From: Cytophagaceae bacterium
Lineage (GTDB): Bacteria > Bacteroidota > Bacteroidia > Cytophagales > Spirosomataceae
Assembly (NCBI GenBank): GCA_005791165.1
Contig: SXXW01000011.1
Location: 145,966 to 209,965 of the forward strand
Length of the DNA stretch: 64,000 bases
Direction: 5' to 3'
Positions 44,770-53,732 of the stretch are shown one piece after another. Under the pieces are notes generated by a model, which saw only the letters and a list, made by a program, of their open reading frames with translations, searched no databases and was not told where the DNA came from. The translations under genes and the position numbers were made by a program. Position 1 is the first letter of the stretch, and each line of letters opens with the position of its first letter.

Positions 44770-45378
44770 TTAGCATTTTTCTTTTAATTCTACACGAAAG
44801 GTTTTTCGGTGGATGTCTGTTGGTCCTAAATTTAACACAGCTCTTCTATGTTCTAAAGTGGGATAGCCAGCATTCCTCTCCCAGCCATATCCTAGGTATT
44901 TTTCAGCTGCATTTTTCATCCATTCATCGCGATATGTTTTAGCTAAAATAGAAGCGGCCGCGATCGAAAAATATTTTGAATCTCCTTTCACGATGCAAGT
45001 GTGTGAAATCAGAGGATAGTTGATGAATCGATTCCCATCCACTAGTAAATGATCGGGTCTGGTTTTTAATTGGTCTACTGAAAGGTGCATCGCTAACATA
45101 CTAGCTTTGTAAATATTAATTTGATCAATCGTTTCATGGTCTACTTCTGCAATCGCATATTCAATGGCATAATGTTTCACGATGTCAATTAAATTTGTTC
45201 TCTGCTTGGATGTTAATTGTTTCGAATCGGTTAGTGCAGGATGTGTAAAGTCTTTGGGCAAAATAACTGCACTGGCTACTACTGGGCCAGCTAAGCAGCC
45301 TCTTCCCGCCTCATCTAATCCAGCTTCTATCCCTGAAAGCGAAAAATAGGGGAGTAGAATCCCGGTAGTTTTCTTCAT
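44770..45378 (-). CDS. rnhB: Ribonuclease HII
   Basis: A 202-residue endonuclease that cuts RNA in RNA-DNA hybrids and removes misinserted ribonucleotides. Active-site acidic residues are Asp22-Glu23 in GLDEAGRGCLAGP, Asp114 in LLVDGN and the later KGDSKYFSIAAASILAK. The length is typical. The protease gene follows it downstream by 22 bases on the same strand; the association is probably incidental. Confidence 0.95.
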   Translation of the reverse strand: MKKTTGILLPYFSLSGIEAGLDEAGRGCLAGPVVASAVILPKDFTHPALTDSKQLTSKQRTNLIDIVKHYAIEYAIAEVDHETIDQINIYKASMLAMHLSVDQLKTRPDHLLVDGNRFINYPLISHTCIVKGDSKYFSIAAASILAKTYRDEWMKNAAEKYLGYGWERNAGYPTLEHRRAVLNLGPTDIHRKTFRVELKEKC

Positions 45379-45458
45379 AAATTCGAGCCAATTAATAAAC
45401 TTTTGTTGGTGTTTACATAAATATGGGTTAAAATTGAGGAATATTTCGCAATAACCTG

Positions 45459-46136
45459 ATGATGTCTTCGTATTTCAAGTCAATTTTCTTCTTTATTTTA
45501 TTGGTTCCCATGTGTGTGATGGGGCAAAAATATAAGCCAAAAAAGATCTTTCATTTGGAGGCTAAGTCGGTTCGATTTAGTGGGGATGGTACAGGAGGTG
45601 AATCCTATTTTTTCAAACCTGCCATTGAGTTAGGTATAGGGTTGCAATACCCAATAACTGCTCGGGCTAGCTTCAGTCCCCAACTTTCTTTATCTCAAAG
45701 AGGGTACCATGCTAAAACTAATTTCTCTGATTCTATTTATGTTGAGCGTACCATTTCCTTAAATTACTTGGACTTTAGTCCCAATTTAGAGATTAAATTA
45801 GGTAGTTTATCAGAATATGGTGGAGGCCTAACGGTTTGGGCTGGCCCTTATTTTGGCGTTGGATTATGGGATAATTCAACATATGTAAATAGAGGTCCAA
45901 ATCCTTTGAAGCCCACTAATTTTGTGACGACTACAACCTCTGGTGAAAGTTTTTCTCGCGATTTGAGAAGGGTTGATATGGGTTTCAAAGTAGGCCTTGG
46001 AATTGTTTCTCAAAACTTTGTTTCCTTGGGAGTAACCTATCAAACAGGTATGATTAATATAGCTTCTGGCGGCGGAGCATTATACAACCAATCTTTAGGG
46101 TTTTATTTAAGAGTCTTTTTTGACGACGTACTTTAA
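45459..46136 (+). CDS. PorT-family outer-membrane beta-barrel protein
   Basis: A 225-residue protein with a signal peptide (MMSSYFKSIFFFILLVPMCVMGQ) and alternating-hydrophobicity strands ending in FYLRVFFDDVL, the pattern of the small outer-membrane barrels grouped as 'PorT family' (OMP_b-brl_2). It is not evidently the T9SS component PorT itself, and its role is unknown. It diverges from rnhB and overlaps the end of the dihydroorotase gene by 4 bases, convergent. Confidence 0.72.
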   Translation: MMSSYFKSIFFFILLVPMCVMGQKYKPKKIFHLEAKSVRFSGDGTGGESYFFKPAIELGIGLQYPITARASFSPQLSLSQRGYHAKTNFSDSIYVERTISLNYLDFSPNLEIKLGSLSEYGGGLTVWAGPYFGVGLWDNSTYVNRGPNPLKPTNFVTTTTSGESFSRDLRRVDMGFKVGLGIVSQNFVSLGVTYQTGMINIASGGGALYNQSLGFYLRVFFDDVL

Positions 46137-47476
46137 TCGCGTTTAAAAAGAAGTCTCTTTCCTAATTGACTCATATTAAAATTTCCATTGGAATAGGCTA
46201 AGTGTCCCGATACAAATGTGGAATCGATGCTTGCCGTAAATTTCTTGCCTTCTAAAGGGGACCATTCGCATTGAAAATGTAAATTAGATTTTTCGACTAG
46301 GGTAGGTTTTTGCAAATCTACAATCGCCAAGTCAGCCCAATAACCTTCCCTGATATATCCTCTTTCCTCTATTTGAAAGCAGTCTGCCACCGCATGAGCA
46401 GTTTTTTCAGCGATCTTTTCTAAGGTCAAAACACCTTCTTGTGCTAATTCGAATAGAATCAATAGGGGATGTTGGACTAAAGGCAAGCCAGAAGGTGCTG
46501 ACCAATACCCTTGCTGTTTTTCTTCCCAAGTATGTGGCGCATGATCTGTAGCAATAATATCCAATTCCCCCGTATTCAATGCTTTGCGCAAGGCATTTTT
46601 ATGTCGGGCATCTTTAATAGCCGGATTGCACTTAATTAAATTACCCTTTGTTTCATAATCAGAAGCATCAAACCAAAGATGGTGTACACAAACTTCAGCC
46701 GTAATTCTTTTATCCTTAACAGGTTTAGTATGGTCAAATAAAGCTAACTCTTCTTCCGTGCTGATATGTAAAATGTGTAAGCGCGTGTTGGATTTTTTGG
46801 CTAAGTCGATGGCCATGGAGGACGACAAATAACAAGCTTCTTCATTCCTTATAAGCGGATGTAAATAGGCTGGAGCGTCATCAGTAGGATATTTTTCTTT
46901 AAACAAAGCTAAACGGGCGCGAACTGTTGCCTCATCTTCACAATGGGTTGCGATGAGCATCTCACTCCTGGAAAAAAGCTTTTCTAGGGTTTGGACATTG
47001 TCGACCAACATATTTCCGGTACTTGAACCCATGAATATTTTAAGGCCGCAAACATCTCTTTTGGATGTTTTAAGGACTTCTTCCAAATTATCATTAGACG
47101 CCCCCATAAAAAAGGAATAATTGGCCAAAGAACTCGCCTGCCCTATGTTGTATTTATCGGCTAATAATGTTTGATTAAGTGCATTGGGAACAGTATTGGG
47201 CATTTCCATGAAGCTAGTTACTCCTCCGGCTACCGCTGCACGCGCTTCCGAAGCGATTCTTGCTTTATGCGTTAATCCAGGCTCCCTAAAATGCACTTGG
47301 TCATCGATCATTCCTGGAAATATATGTTTTCCAGTCAGATCTATTACTTGGTCCTCGGCATTGGCGGAAATAGATGAGGCAATTTTATCGATCCGACCTT
47401 GTTTGATGCGAATATCTCCCTGAATGATTTTACCTTCATTGACAATTTGAGCGCCTTTTAATACGTAGCTAGCCAT
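46133..47476 (-). CDS. pyrC: Dihydroorotase
   Basis: A 447-residue zinc amidohydrolase, cyclising carbamoyl-aspartate to dihydroorotate in pyrimidine synthesis. Motifs are IDDQVHFREPGLTHKA (metal-binding His), EMPNTVPNA, ATHCEDE, HILHIS and IATDHAPHTWEEK. The family also includes allantoinases, but the DHAPH region and neighbourhood fit dihydroorotase. It follows the PorE-like lipoprotein gene by only one base, so the two are co-transcribed, a link seen in some Bacteroidota genomes. Confidence 0.9.
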   Translation of the reverse strand: MASYVLKGAQIVNEGKIIQGDIRIKQGRIDKIASSISANAEDQVIDLTGKHIFPGMIDDQVHFREPGLTHKARIASEARAAVAGGVTSFMEMPNTVPNALNQTLLADKYNIGQASSLANYSFFMGASNDNLEEVLKTSKRDVCGLKIFMGSSTGNMLVDNVQTLEKLFSRSEMLIATHCEDEATVRARLALFKEKYPTDDAPAYLHPLIRNEEACYLSSSMAIDLAKKSNTRLHILHISTEEELALFDHTKPVKDKRITAEVCVHHLWFDASDYETKGNLIKCNPAIKDARHKNALRKALNTGELDIIATDHAPHTWEEKQQGYWSAPSGLPLVQHPLLILFELAQEGVLTLEKIAEKTAHAVADCFQIEERGYIREGYWADLAIVDLQKPTLVEKSNLHFQCEWSPLEGKKFTASIDSTFVSGHLAYSNGNFNMSQLGKRLLFKRD

Positions 47477-47477
47477 T

Positions 47478-49466
47478 TTATTCAGTACTAATTTTGATAA
47501 TTTTAAATTCTGTCCGTCTATTTTGTTGGTGCATTTCTTCTGGACATTCTACTCCATCTGAACATTCATTGATCAATTGGCTTTCACCATACCCTTTGGG
47601 TTTTATTCGGTCGGTGGCGATTCCCCGACGAATGATATATTTGACCGCTGATTCAGCTCTTCTTTGCGATAATTTTAAGTTATACCCGGTACTTGCCCTG
47701 GCATCCGTATGGGCACCTAGCTCCAAATTCATTTGTGGATTGTCTGATAAGAATTGGACAATCTTATCTAGCTCTTCCGCGGCATCTGGGCGGATATCCG
47801 CTTTGTCCAAATCATAGTAAATGGAATTGATTTCATACAATTTTGAAATCTCTTTTCCGATCTCCGGTCGGTCCATTGTTATGATTACTTGGAATGTCGT
47901 GTCCGTCATTTCTTTTTTCAATAAAGATTCAGGGATGGTTTTTCCTTCCATGGAGAAGCTAGATCTAACCGTAATAAAGTCTTCTTTGTCACACTTAAAG
48001 ACAAGCTCGTCGTTTTCAGCCATATCGATCAATTCAATGAATCCCTTTTTATTGGTTTTTTCATTGGATAAGGTTTGACCATTTTTTCGAACATTAATTT
48101 TAACGGAGTCAATCGGATTTCCGGTTGGATCTACGACCTTAACTTGAACAAAATAATTGATAATTTTCTTATTCAACGTATCAATGACCGGAGGTGGCGC
48201 AGTCGTCCACCAACGATCTTCAGAGCCAGTGGATTTGAAAAAATAGATGTCGTCATCACCTTTTCCACCAGGCCTATTTGAACTAATATAGCCTTGGGTA
48301 GAATCGGAAAATGAGATCGCAAAGTCGTCGCCGATAGAATTAATAGGGACACCTAAATGCTCGACTATAATTTCATTTTCATTTCGGCTTGCCACAAATA
48401 AATCCAAACCTCCAATGCTCGGATGTCCATCTGATGAGAAGTATAATTTCCCATTGGCACTCACATAGGGAAATAATTCATCTCCAGGAGTGTTAATCGT
48501 GGAGCCTAAATTGATCGGTCGGCCAAACCTACCAGAGTTATCGATAGGCACTCGGTATAAATCTACGCCACCCTTTCCTCCTCTTCTGTTGGAACTAAAA
48601 TACAGGGTTCTTTCATCAGTAGAAAAGCTAGGACTTCCATCCCAGGCTAGCGAATCTGAAATGCTAAGTCGTTCAGGTTCAGACCAAGCATTACCCGTTT
48701 TTTTGGACATGTATAAATCCACATCTGGGGAAGGGTCTTTGCTTTTGCCTGTATTTCCTCTGGCAAAAACAACGGTACTTCCATCCTTGGTAAATGCGGG
48801 AGTTCCATCGTTCGCATTTTCTTTAAAAAGGGCGGAGCTAAATATGGATTGGTTCCCTATTTCGCCAGGATTTTTTAAAGGGGCTTTAACAATTCCTAAA
48901 AAAGGCAGGCCATTGTTTTTGTAAATTTCAGGTTTAGAGGAACTAGTGAAAATCAATTCGTCCCCTATTTTTTTAGCGTCAAATTCTGTTTTTGAGGTAT
49001 TTCCTGTGAGTGCTTGTAACGTTACTGGACTTTGTTTTTTTAATAGATCAGGGATTTGACCTAGGTTTTCTAATTCAATTTCCGACTTAATTTGATATAA
49101 TCGGCTTGGTTTTGACTTGACAAATTCACTTAAATAGCTTTTTGTTAATTCATAATTGCCGATGGATTTAGCAGACATTGCCATATAATAGGGAAGCATT
49201 TTGTCCACATAACCTTTTGCCTGTGCTTGTTGGTAATACGGTAAAGATTGTGTGATCCGATTGGATAGTCGATAAGATTCCCCTAAGAGATAATTGGTTT
49301 GATCTAATTGGAAACCTTTTTGAGCCAATGGGAGTAATTCCTTGATCGTTAGGTCATATTCCCCTTTATCAAAATGCTTTAACGCTTTTTTATTGCTTAA
49401 TTTATCCGTGTGGCATGAAGTAAAAAAAACGCCCAATAAGAACAAAATCGAATATTTTTTGAACAT
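47478..49466 (-). CDS. PorE-like OmpA-domain lipoprotein with TPR and PD40 propeller
   Basis: A 662-residue outer-membrane lipoprotein matching the architecture of PorE (PG1058) of the type IX secretion system. It has a signal peptide with Cys18 (GVFFTSC), TPR-like helices (residues 25-150), a PD40/WD40-type beta-propeller with repeats such as DGSPSFSTDERTLYFSSNRRGG, a carboxypeptidase-regulatory-like domain near 440-530, and a C-terminal OmpA domain (YDLDKADIRPDAAEELDKIV, LGAHTDARAS) that binds peptidoglycan. I chose the Met at 49466 over 49487 so the signal peptide is not preceded by extra residues. In T9SS, PorE anchors the machine to the wall. Confidence 0.82.
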   Translation of the reverse strand: MFKKYSILFLLGVFFTSCHTDKLSNKKALKHFDKGEYDLTIKELLPLAQKGFQLDQTNYLLGESYRLSNRITQSLPYYQQAQAKGYVDKMLPYYMAMSAKSIGNYELTKSYLSEFVKSKPSRLYQIKSEIELENLGQIPDLLKKQSPVTLQALTGNTSKTEFDAKKIGDELIFTSSSKPEIYKNNGLPFLGIVKAPLKNPGEIGNQSIFSSALFKENANDGTPAFTKDGSTVVFARGNTGKSKDPSPDVDLYMSKKTGNAWSEPERLSISDSLAWDGSPSFSTDERTLYFSSNRRGGKGGVDLYRVPIDNSGRFGRPINLGSTINTPGDELFPYVSANGKLYFSSDGHPSIGGLDLFVASRNENEIIVEHLGVPINSIGDDFAISFSDSTQGYISSNRPGGKGDDDIYFFKSTGSEDRWWTTAPPPVIDTLNKKIINYFVQVKVVDPTGNPIDSVKINVRKNGQTLSNEKTNKKGFIELIDMAENDELVFKCDKEDFITVRSSFSMEGKTIPESLLKKEMTDTTFQVIITMDRPEIGKEISKLYEINSIYYDLDKADIRPDAAEELDKIVQFLSDNPQMNLELGAHTDARASTGYNLKLSQRRAESAVKYIIRRGIATDRIKPKGYGESQLINECSDGVECPEEMHQQNRRTEFKIIKISTE

Positions 49467-49505
49467 ATGCGGATTGTAAAATACCATCTATTTTAAAAGA
49501 ACTTT

Positions 49506-49513
49506 CAAATGTA
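49506..49513 (-). promoter_or_regulatory. -7 element for the PorE-like/pyrC operon
   Basis: On the minus strand the site reads TACATTTG, matching TAnnTTTG. The implied transcription start near 49499 leaves about 33 bases to the Met at 49466, supporting that start. Confidence 0.4.
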
Positions 49514-49538
49514 ATAAGCTATGCTCATTAATTTCATG

Positions 49539-49546
49539 TAACTTTG
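49539..49546 (+). promoter_or_regulatory. -7 element for the pseudouridine synthase gene
   Basis: TAACTTTG followed by CA is a strong match to the Bacteroidota -7 element. It lies 65 bases upstream of the ATG at 49611 and faces away from the PorE-like promoter 25 bases to its left. Confidence 0.45.
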
Positions 49547-49610
49547 CAGAAATTTAGAAAATAATAAGGCTAAACGCCTTAAATAATCCAGCAGTGATGT
49601 TGCACATTTT

Positions 49611-51377
49611 ATGAGAAAAAGAATCGAAAAGGATGACATACGTCGTTCAGAATCCACACGCAAGTTTTCAGGTCCAAGTAGCGGAGGCTCATCAGCAAGA
49701 AAACCAACCAAAAATTTTACAGATCGGAGTACCGGGATTAAGCCAACGAGCGATCGGGGCGGAAGATCCGAGTTTCGTTCATCAGAGCCTAGAGCTTTTG
49801 ACGGACCCAAAAGAGAATTTTCAGGAGACCGTGAGCGCAAGCCATATAATCCAGAACGTAAACCATATGCTGGGGATCGACCAAGCAGACCATATCAAGG
49901 AGGCGATTCAAATTCAGAAAGCCGCCCGCGTCGGGAATTTGACGGACCTAAGAGAGAATTTTCAGGAGACCGTGAGCGCAAGCCTTTTAATACGGAGCGT
50001 AAACCGTATGCTGGGGATAGACCTAGTCGACCATATCAAGGAGGAGACTCAAATTCAGAAAGCCGCCTGCGTCGGGAATTTGACGGACCTAAAAGAGAAT
50101 TTTCAGGAGACCGTGAGCGTAAGCCTTACAATAAGCCATTCTCATCAGACAAAACGCCAAATTCTGGAGAAAGAAATAGAGAGTCAAGACCTTATCAAGG
50201 AGGCAATTCAAATTCAGAAAGCCGACCACGTCGGGAATTTGACGGGCCCAAAAGAGAATTTTCAGGAAACCGTGAGCGTAAGCCCTTTAATCCTGAACGT
50301 AAACCTTATGCGGGGGATCGACCTAACAGAACTTTTCAAGGAGGTGAATTAAATTCAGAAAGCAGACCAAGCAGTGAGTTTGATGGCCCTAAAAGAGAAT
50401 TTTCAGAAGATCGCGAGCGTAAGCCCTTTCAATCTGATAGTTCAGAGACCGAGCGTCCAAAAAAAGTATTTGACAGAGAAAAATCGGAAGATTCATCCAA
50501 GGATTTTCGAGGAGTACCTACGAGCAAGTTTTCAAAGAGAGATACGTTTAAGAGCAGAAATAGGTATGAGGAGAGTCCAGCGCATACGCCACAATATAAA
50601 CTAGATCGTTTCAAAGAAAAGGCACCTGCTAAAATTCAAAGAAAAATTAGAGAGGCTGAAAGTAAAAGCGATATGGTTCGCTTAAATAGATATATCGCGA
50701 ATGCGGGAATTTGTTCACGTCGTGATGCGGATAAATTGATCGAGGCGGGTGAAATTAAAGTGAACAACAAAGTGATCACTGAAATGGGCTATCAAGTAGC
50801 TCCTACAGATATTGTCAAATATGGCAATCGCAAATTGAATCGCGAAAAACCAGTTTATGTGTTATTGAATAAGCCCAAAGACTTTTTGACAACCACTGAA
50901 GATCCGAATGATCGTAAAACGGTTATGGAATTAGTCAAAAATGCGGGCGATGCACGTATTTATCCAGTAGGAAGATTAGACCGCAATACAACGGGTTTAA
51001 TATTATTGTCCAATGATGGCGAGTTGGCCGACCGGTTAACTCACCCGTCCCATGAAATTGAAAAAATTTACCAGGCAGAGTTAGATAAGCCTTTGACCGA
51101 TGATGATTTCGAGAAAATCAAAGCGGGATTAACCTTAGAGGATGGAGAAATCAAAGTGGATGATTTAGCTAAAGTTACTCCGGATGGTTACGTCATTGGC
51201 GTTAAAATTCACTCAGGGAAAAACCGAATCGTAAGAAGAATATTTGAACATTTGGGCTATGAGGTAACTAAGCTAGACAGAACAACTTTTGCTGGTTTGA
51301 CTAAAAAAGATTTGCCAAGAGGCCATTGGAGGTATTTAACAGAGCGCGAACTCGTTAAACTGAAGTACTTCATGTAA
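49611..51377 (+). CDS. RluB/RsuA-type 23S rRNA pseudouridine synthase with long repeat-rich N-terminal tail
   Basis: A 588-residue protein. Residues 1-345 are a Arg/Glu/Ser-rich, low-complexity tail with five tandem units beginning DGPKREFSGDRERKP. The enzyme follows: an S4 RNA-binding domain (VRLNRYIANAGICSRRDADKLIEAGEIKV, about 356-384) and the synthase domain with catalytic Asp in GRLDRNTTGLILL. It isomerises a uridine in the large ribosomal subunit RNA. Bacteroidota RluB homologues often have such charged extensions, probably disordered RNA-binding tails; the repeat number here may vary. A hairpin terminator follows. Confidence 0.9.
   Translation: MRKRIEKDDIRRSESTRKFSGPSSGGSSARKPTKNFTDRSTGIKPTSDRGGRSEFRSSEPRAFDGPKREFSGDRERKPYNPERKPYAGDRPSRPYQGGDSNSESRPRREFDGPKREFSGDRERKPFNTERKPYAGDRPSRPYQGGDSNSESRLRREFDGPKREFSGDRERKPYNKPFSSDKTPNSGERNRESRPYQGGNSNSESRPRREFDGPKREFSGNRERKPFNPERKPYAGDRPNRTFQGGELNSESRPSSEFDGPKREFSEDRERKPFQSDSSETERPKKVFDREKSEDSSKDFRGVPTSKFSKRDTFKSRNRYEESPAHTPQYKLDRFKEKAPAKIQRKIREAESKSDMVRLNRYIANAGICSRRDADKLIEAGEIKVNNKVITEMGYQVAPTDIVKYGNRKLNREKPVYVLLNKPKDFLTTTEDPNDRKTVMELVKNAGDARIYPVGRLDRNTTGLILLSNDGELADRLTHPSHEIEKIYQAELDKPLTDDDFEKIKAGLTLEDGEIKVDDLAKVTPDGYVIGVKIHSGKNRIVRRIFEHLGYEVTKLDRTTFAGLTKKDLPRGHWRYLTERELVKLKYFM
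49800..50430 (+). repeat. Five in-frame coding repeats of 141-159 bases
   Basis: Units begin at 49800, 49941, 50082, 50241 and 50382 with the shared sequence coding DGPKREFSGDRERKP. Spacings are 141, 141, 159 and 141 bases (47 or 53 codons), so the frame is kept. The first two units are nearly identical in DNA, while the last is degenerate. It is a candidate for slippage or recombination. Confidence 0.85.
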
Positions 51378-51379
51378 AC

Positions 51380-51410
51380 AAAAAAGGCCTGATGATTCAG
51401 GCCTTTTTTT
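51380..51410. terminator. Terminator between the pseudouridine synthase and AraC genes
   Basis: The stem AAAAAAGGCCTGA / TCAGGCCTTTTTT has a 4-base loop, TGAT, and a long T run. Symmetric A and T tracts allow it to end both convergent transcripts. The stem core equals that of the terminator after aspS. Confidence 0.9.
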
Positions 51411-51429
51411 TATGCAATTACAATGAAAT

Positions 51430-52356
51430 TTAAATATTCATCAATGATTCCCGACGTCTCATTTTACCTGCAGGAATACCAAACATCATCTTAAATCTTC
51501 TACAGAAATAAGCAGTGTCTTTATACCCTACCTCAGAACCTATGGCACGAATGGATTTTTTAGTGGTACGTAAAAGTCCAACGGCAGCTTCCATTCTTTG
51601 ATATTCAATATAGTCCTGAGGATTAATTCCGGTTAACATTTTGAAATATTGTCCTACATAATCTTCAGATACGTTGGCCACATTGGCTAATACTTTATTT
51701 GACAAATCTCCACCGATATGATCCTTGATGTAAGCAAAAATGTCAATTAACCTTGGATCTTTAAAATAGGTGCTGTTTGTGGCTAATTGCTCAACAAACA
51801 ATCTATTTTGAATGATATAACGAATAACTTCAATGACAATTTCTTCCGTTTTGATTTTGATAATCCGACCTTTCCCAATCTCATCCGACATATCCTCAAG
51901 GAGAATTTCTTTGATGGTTTGAGCCAACTTCTCATCTTTCTTAATTAAAAATGGAGGGATATCTAGAGATGTAAAGAAATTCACGGAATCAAAAACCTTC
52001 GCTTCAAATGCAACCATTCCAAATGAATTTTCTAGTCTACCGATGGCGCTTGAATCATTATTTTGGTCGAAGTAAAGCTCACGATGTGTCATGAACTCCT
52101 CATTATTTACCGCCTTAGGTTTTTCCGCATTACCATAAGTAACGCTGACCATTTTGCCTCCTGGAATAAAAAGCATATCACCCTCTTCTACTTGTGTTTC
52201 TTCCTCACCAAACGAAACTTCACCTTTGTACAATATCAAGAGCGAGTTTTCAACATCATAATAATTCTTTATTCGGATAGGTTGTAATATTCTAATGTTT
52301 CTGGCCTTGATAAATTTTACTCCTAAGGACTCAATAATTTTATTATAATCTTCCAT
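51430..52356 (-). CDS. AraC-family transcriptional regulator
   Basis: A 308-residue regulator. An N-terminal cupin-like domain (ILYKGEVSFGEEETQVEEGDMLFIPGG, about residues 32-58) is followed by a central helical region and a C-terminal double helix-turn-helix (NKVLANVANVSEDYVGQYFKMLTGINPQDYIEYQRMEAAVGLL, then IRAIGSEVGYKDTAYFCRRFKMMFG). The N-terminal sensor suggests a small-molecule ligand, not identifiable here. The gene diverges from mreB across a 323-base intergenic region. Confidence 0.92.
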   Translation of the reverse strand: MEDYNKIIESLGVKFIKARNIRILQPIRIKNYYDVENSLLILYKGEVSFGEEETQVEEGDMLFIPGGKMVSVTYGNAEKPKAVNNEEFMTHRELYFDQNNDSSAIGRLENSFGMVAFEAKVFDSVNFFTSLDIPPFLIKKDEKLAQTIKEILLEDMSDEIGKGRIIKIKTEEIVIEVIRYIIQNRLFVEQLATNSTYFKDPRLIDIFAYIKDHIGGDLSNKVLANVANVSEDYVGQYFKMLTGINPQDYIEYQRMEAAVGLLRTTKKSIRAIGSEVGYKDTAYFCRRFKMMFGIPAGKMRRRESLMNI

Positions 52357-52406
52357 TTTCGTATGTTTTATCGTCGATTATTACGATTTTCTTAATTTAA
52401 CTTGGA

Positions 52407-52437
52407 CAAAACTAATAAATCAGCGAATAAATCCAAA
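52407..52437 (-). promoter_or_regulatory. Promoter of the AraC-family regulator gene
   Basis: On the minus strand, TTTG (52437-52434), 19 bases, then TAGTTTTG (52414-52407) fit the Bacteroidota -33/-7 pattern closely. The predicted leader to the ATG at 52356 is about 44 bases. Confidence 0.65.
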
Positions 52438-52622
52438 TTATTTCGAAAAAAAAATAGTCTTTTTTTCTAATATATTTTGCCCAGTTTTATTGTAATATAC
52501 CTATAAGTATGCTTTTTTGATTCCGTGAAATTCCAAAAAGGGAGGGCCTGATGTTTTTATAATTATTTTTAGGATACCTATATTTTTAAATTAAAATAAA
52601 TAATTAGCTCATAATTTATCCG

Positions 52623-52630
52623 TAAATTTG
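52623..52630 (+). promoter_or_regulatory. mreB promoter -7 element
   Basis: TAAATTTG matches TAnnTTTG. The predicted leader to the mreB ATG at 52680 is about 42 bases. No TTTG is found at the -33 distance. Confidence 0.4.
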
Positions 52631-52679
52631 GTCCTTGTGGATTTACAATCCAGCTTAAATCCAATAATTATACTAAATC

Positions 52680-53705
52680 ATGGGATTATTTAATTTTCTT
52701 ACTAAAGATATTGCGATTGACTTGGGTACCGCAAATACCTTAATCATTCATAAGGATCAGGTGGTGGTAGATGAACCATCTATTATTGCATTAGACAGAA
52801 ACACAAATAAAGTGTTGGCTGTGGGTCGACAAGCCATGATGATGCATGAAAAAACCAATGACAATATTAAAACGATTCGGCCTTTGAAGGATGGTGTTAT
52901 TGCGGATTTTACGGCAGCTGAATTAATGATGCGTGGATTGATCAAGATGATGGACAAGGGGAATTCGTTTTTTTCTCCAGCTTTACGGATGGTTATTTGT
53001 ATTCCTTCAGGGATTACAGAAGTAGAAAAAAGAGCTGTAAAGGATTCAGCGGAGCATGCTGGGGCGCGTGAGGTTTATATGGTGCATGAGCCAATTGCAG
53101 CTGCGATTGGGATTGGAATAGATATTGAACAGCCGAATGGATCGCTTGTGGTTGATATAGGTGGAGGTACCACAGAGGTTGCTATTATTTCATTAAGTGG
53201 AATTGTTGTTGAAAATTCCATTCGTGTCGCTGGAGATGAATTTACGAGAGATATAAAAGATTATTTATTGCGTGAGCATAAATTAGTCATTGGAGAAAGG
53301 TCCGCTGAGCAGATTAAAATTCAGGTGGGTGCGGCCTTGCCAGAATTAGAAAATGCACCGCCCGATTTTGAGATTAGGGGTCGTGATCAGATGACTGGTA
53401 TTCCTAAGGAGATTTTAATTAATTATTCTGAGATAGCGTATGCGCTGGATAGTTCAATTACCAAGATTGAGGTGGCCATTATGGAAACTTTGCAAAGAGC
53501 TCCTGCCGAATTATCGGGGGATATTTTTCATAATGGAATTCATTTAGCTGGTGGGGGAGCCATGTTGCATGGTTTGGATAAAAGAATTGAGAAGAAAACC
53601 CAATTGAAAGTACATGTGGCTGATGATCCATTAAAGGCTGTTGTACGAGGTACGGGTGAAATTCTTAAAAATCTTGATAAGTATAGAGCGGTTTTAATTA
53701 CTTAA
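52680..53705 (+). CDS. mreB: Rod shape-determining protein MreB
   Basis: A 341-residue bacterial actin that polymerises beneath the inner membrane and guides lateral wall synthesis. Actin-fold motifs are IDLGTANTLI (phosphate 1), VVDIGGGTTEVAIISL (phosphate 2) and LAGGGAMLHGLDKRI (adenosine). The N-terminal MGLFNFLTKD is the usual amphipathic start. It leads an mreB-mreC-mreD unit, with mreC 27 bases downstream. Confidence 0.97.
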   Translation: MGLFNFLTKDIAIDLGTANTLIIHKDQVVVDEPSIIALDRNTNKVLAVGRQAMMMHEKTNDNIKTIRPLKDGVIADFTAAELMMRGLIKMMDKGNSFFSPALRMVICIPSGITEVEKRAVKDSAEHAGAREVYMVHEPIAAAIGIGIDIEQPNGSLVVDIGGGTTEVAIISLSGIVVENSIRVAGDEFTRDIKDYLLREHKLVIGERSAEQIKIQVGAALPELENAPPDFEIRGRDQMTGIPKEILINYSEIAYALDSSITKIEVAIMETLQRAPAELSGDIFHNGIHLAGGGAMLHGLDKRIEKKTQLKVHVADDPLKAVVRGTGEILKNLDKYRAVLIT

Positions 53706-53732
53706 TTTCTTCCTTTAAATTTTAGCTTTGGC

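Larger units (their letters stand above)
52357..52679. other. Intergenic region between the AraC and mreB genes (323 bases)
   Basis: This is the longest gene-free stretch in the window. It holds an AraC-gene promoter near its left end, a -7 match for mreB near its right end, and two direct copies of ATACCTATA (52497-52505 and 52574-52582) 77 bases apart. I see no open reading frame or RNA fold I could support in the middle. Confidence 0.6.

Noticed and set aside
49633..50352. A long open frame in another phase within the pseudouridine synthase repeats, coding a Gln/Asn-rich repetitive protein
   Set aside because: It exists because the 141-base repeat unit lacks stops in that phase. The phase carrying the S4 and synthase domains is clearly the coding one.
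49800..50430. Possible CRISPR-like or satellite array
   Set aside because: Units are 141-159 bases, in frame and protein-coding, with no short repeats separated by unique spacers and no cas genes nearby.
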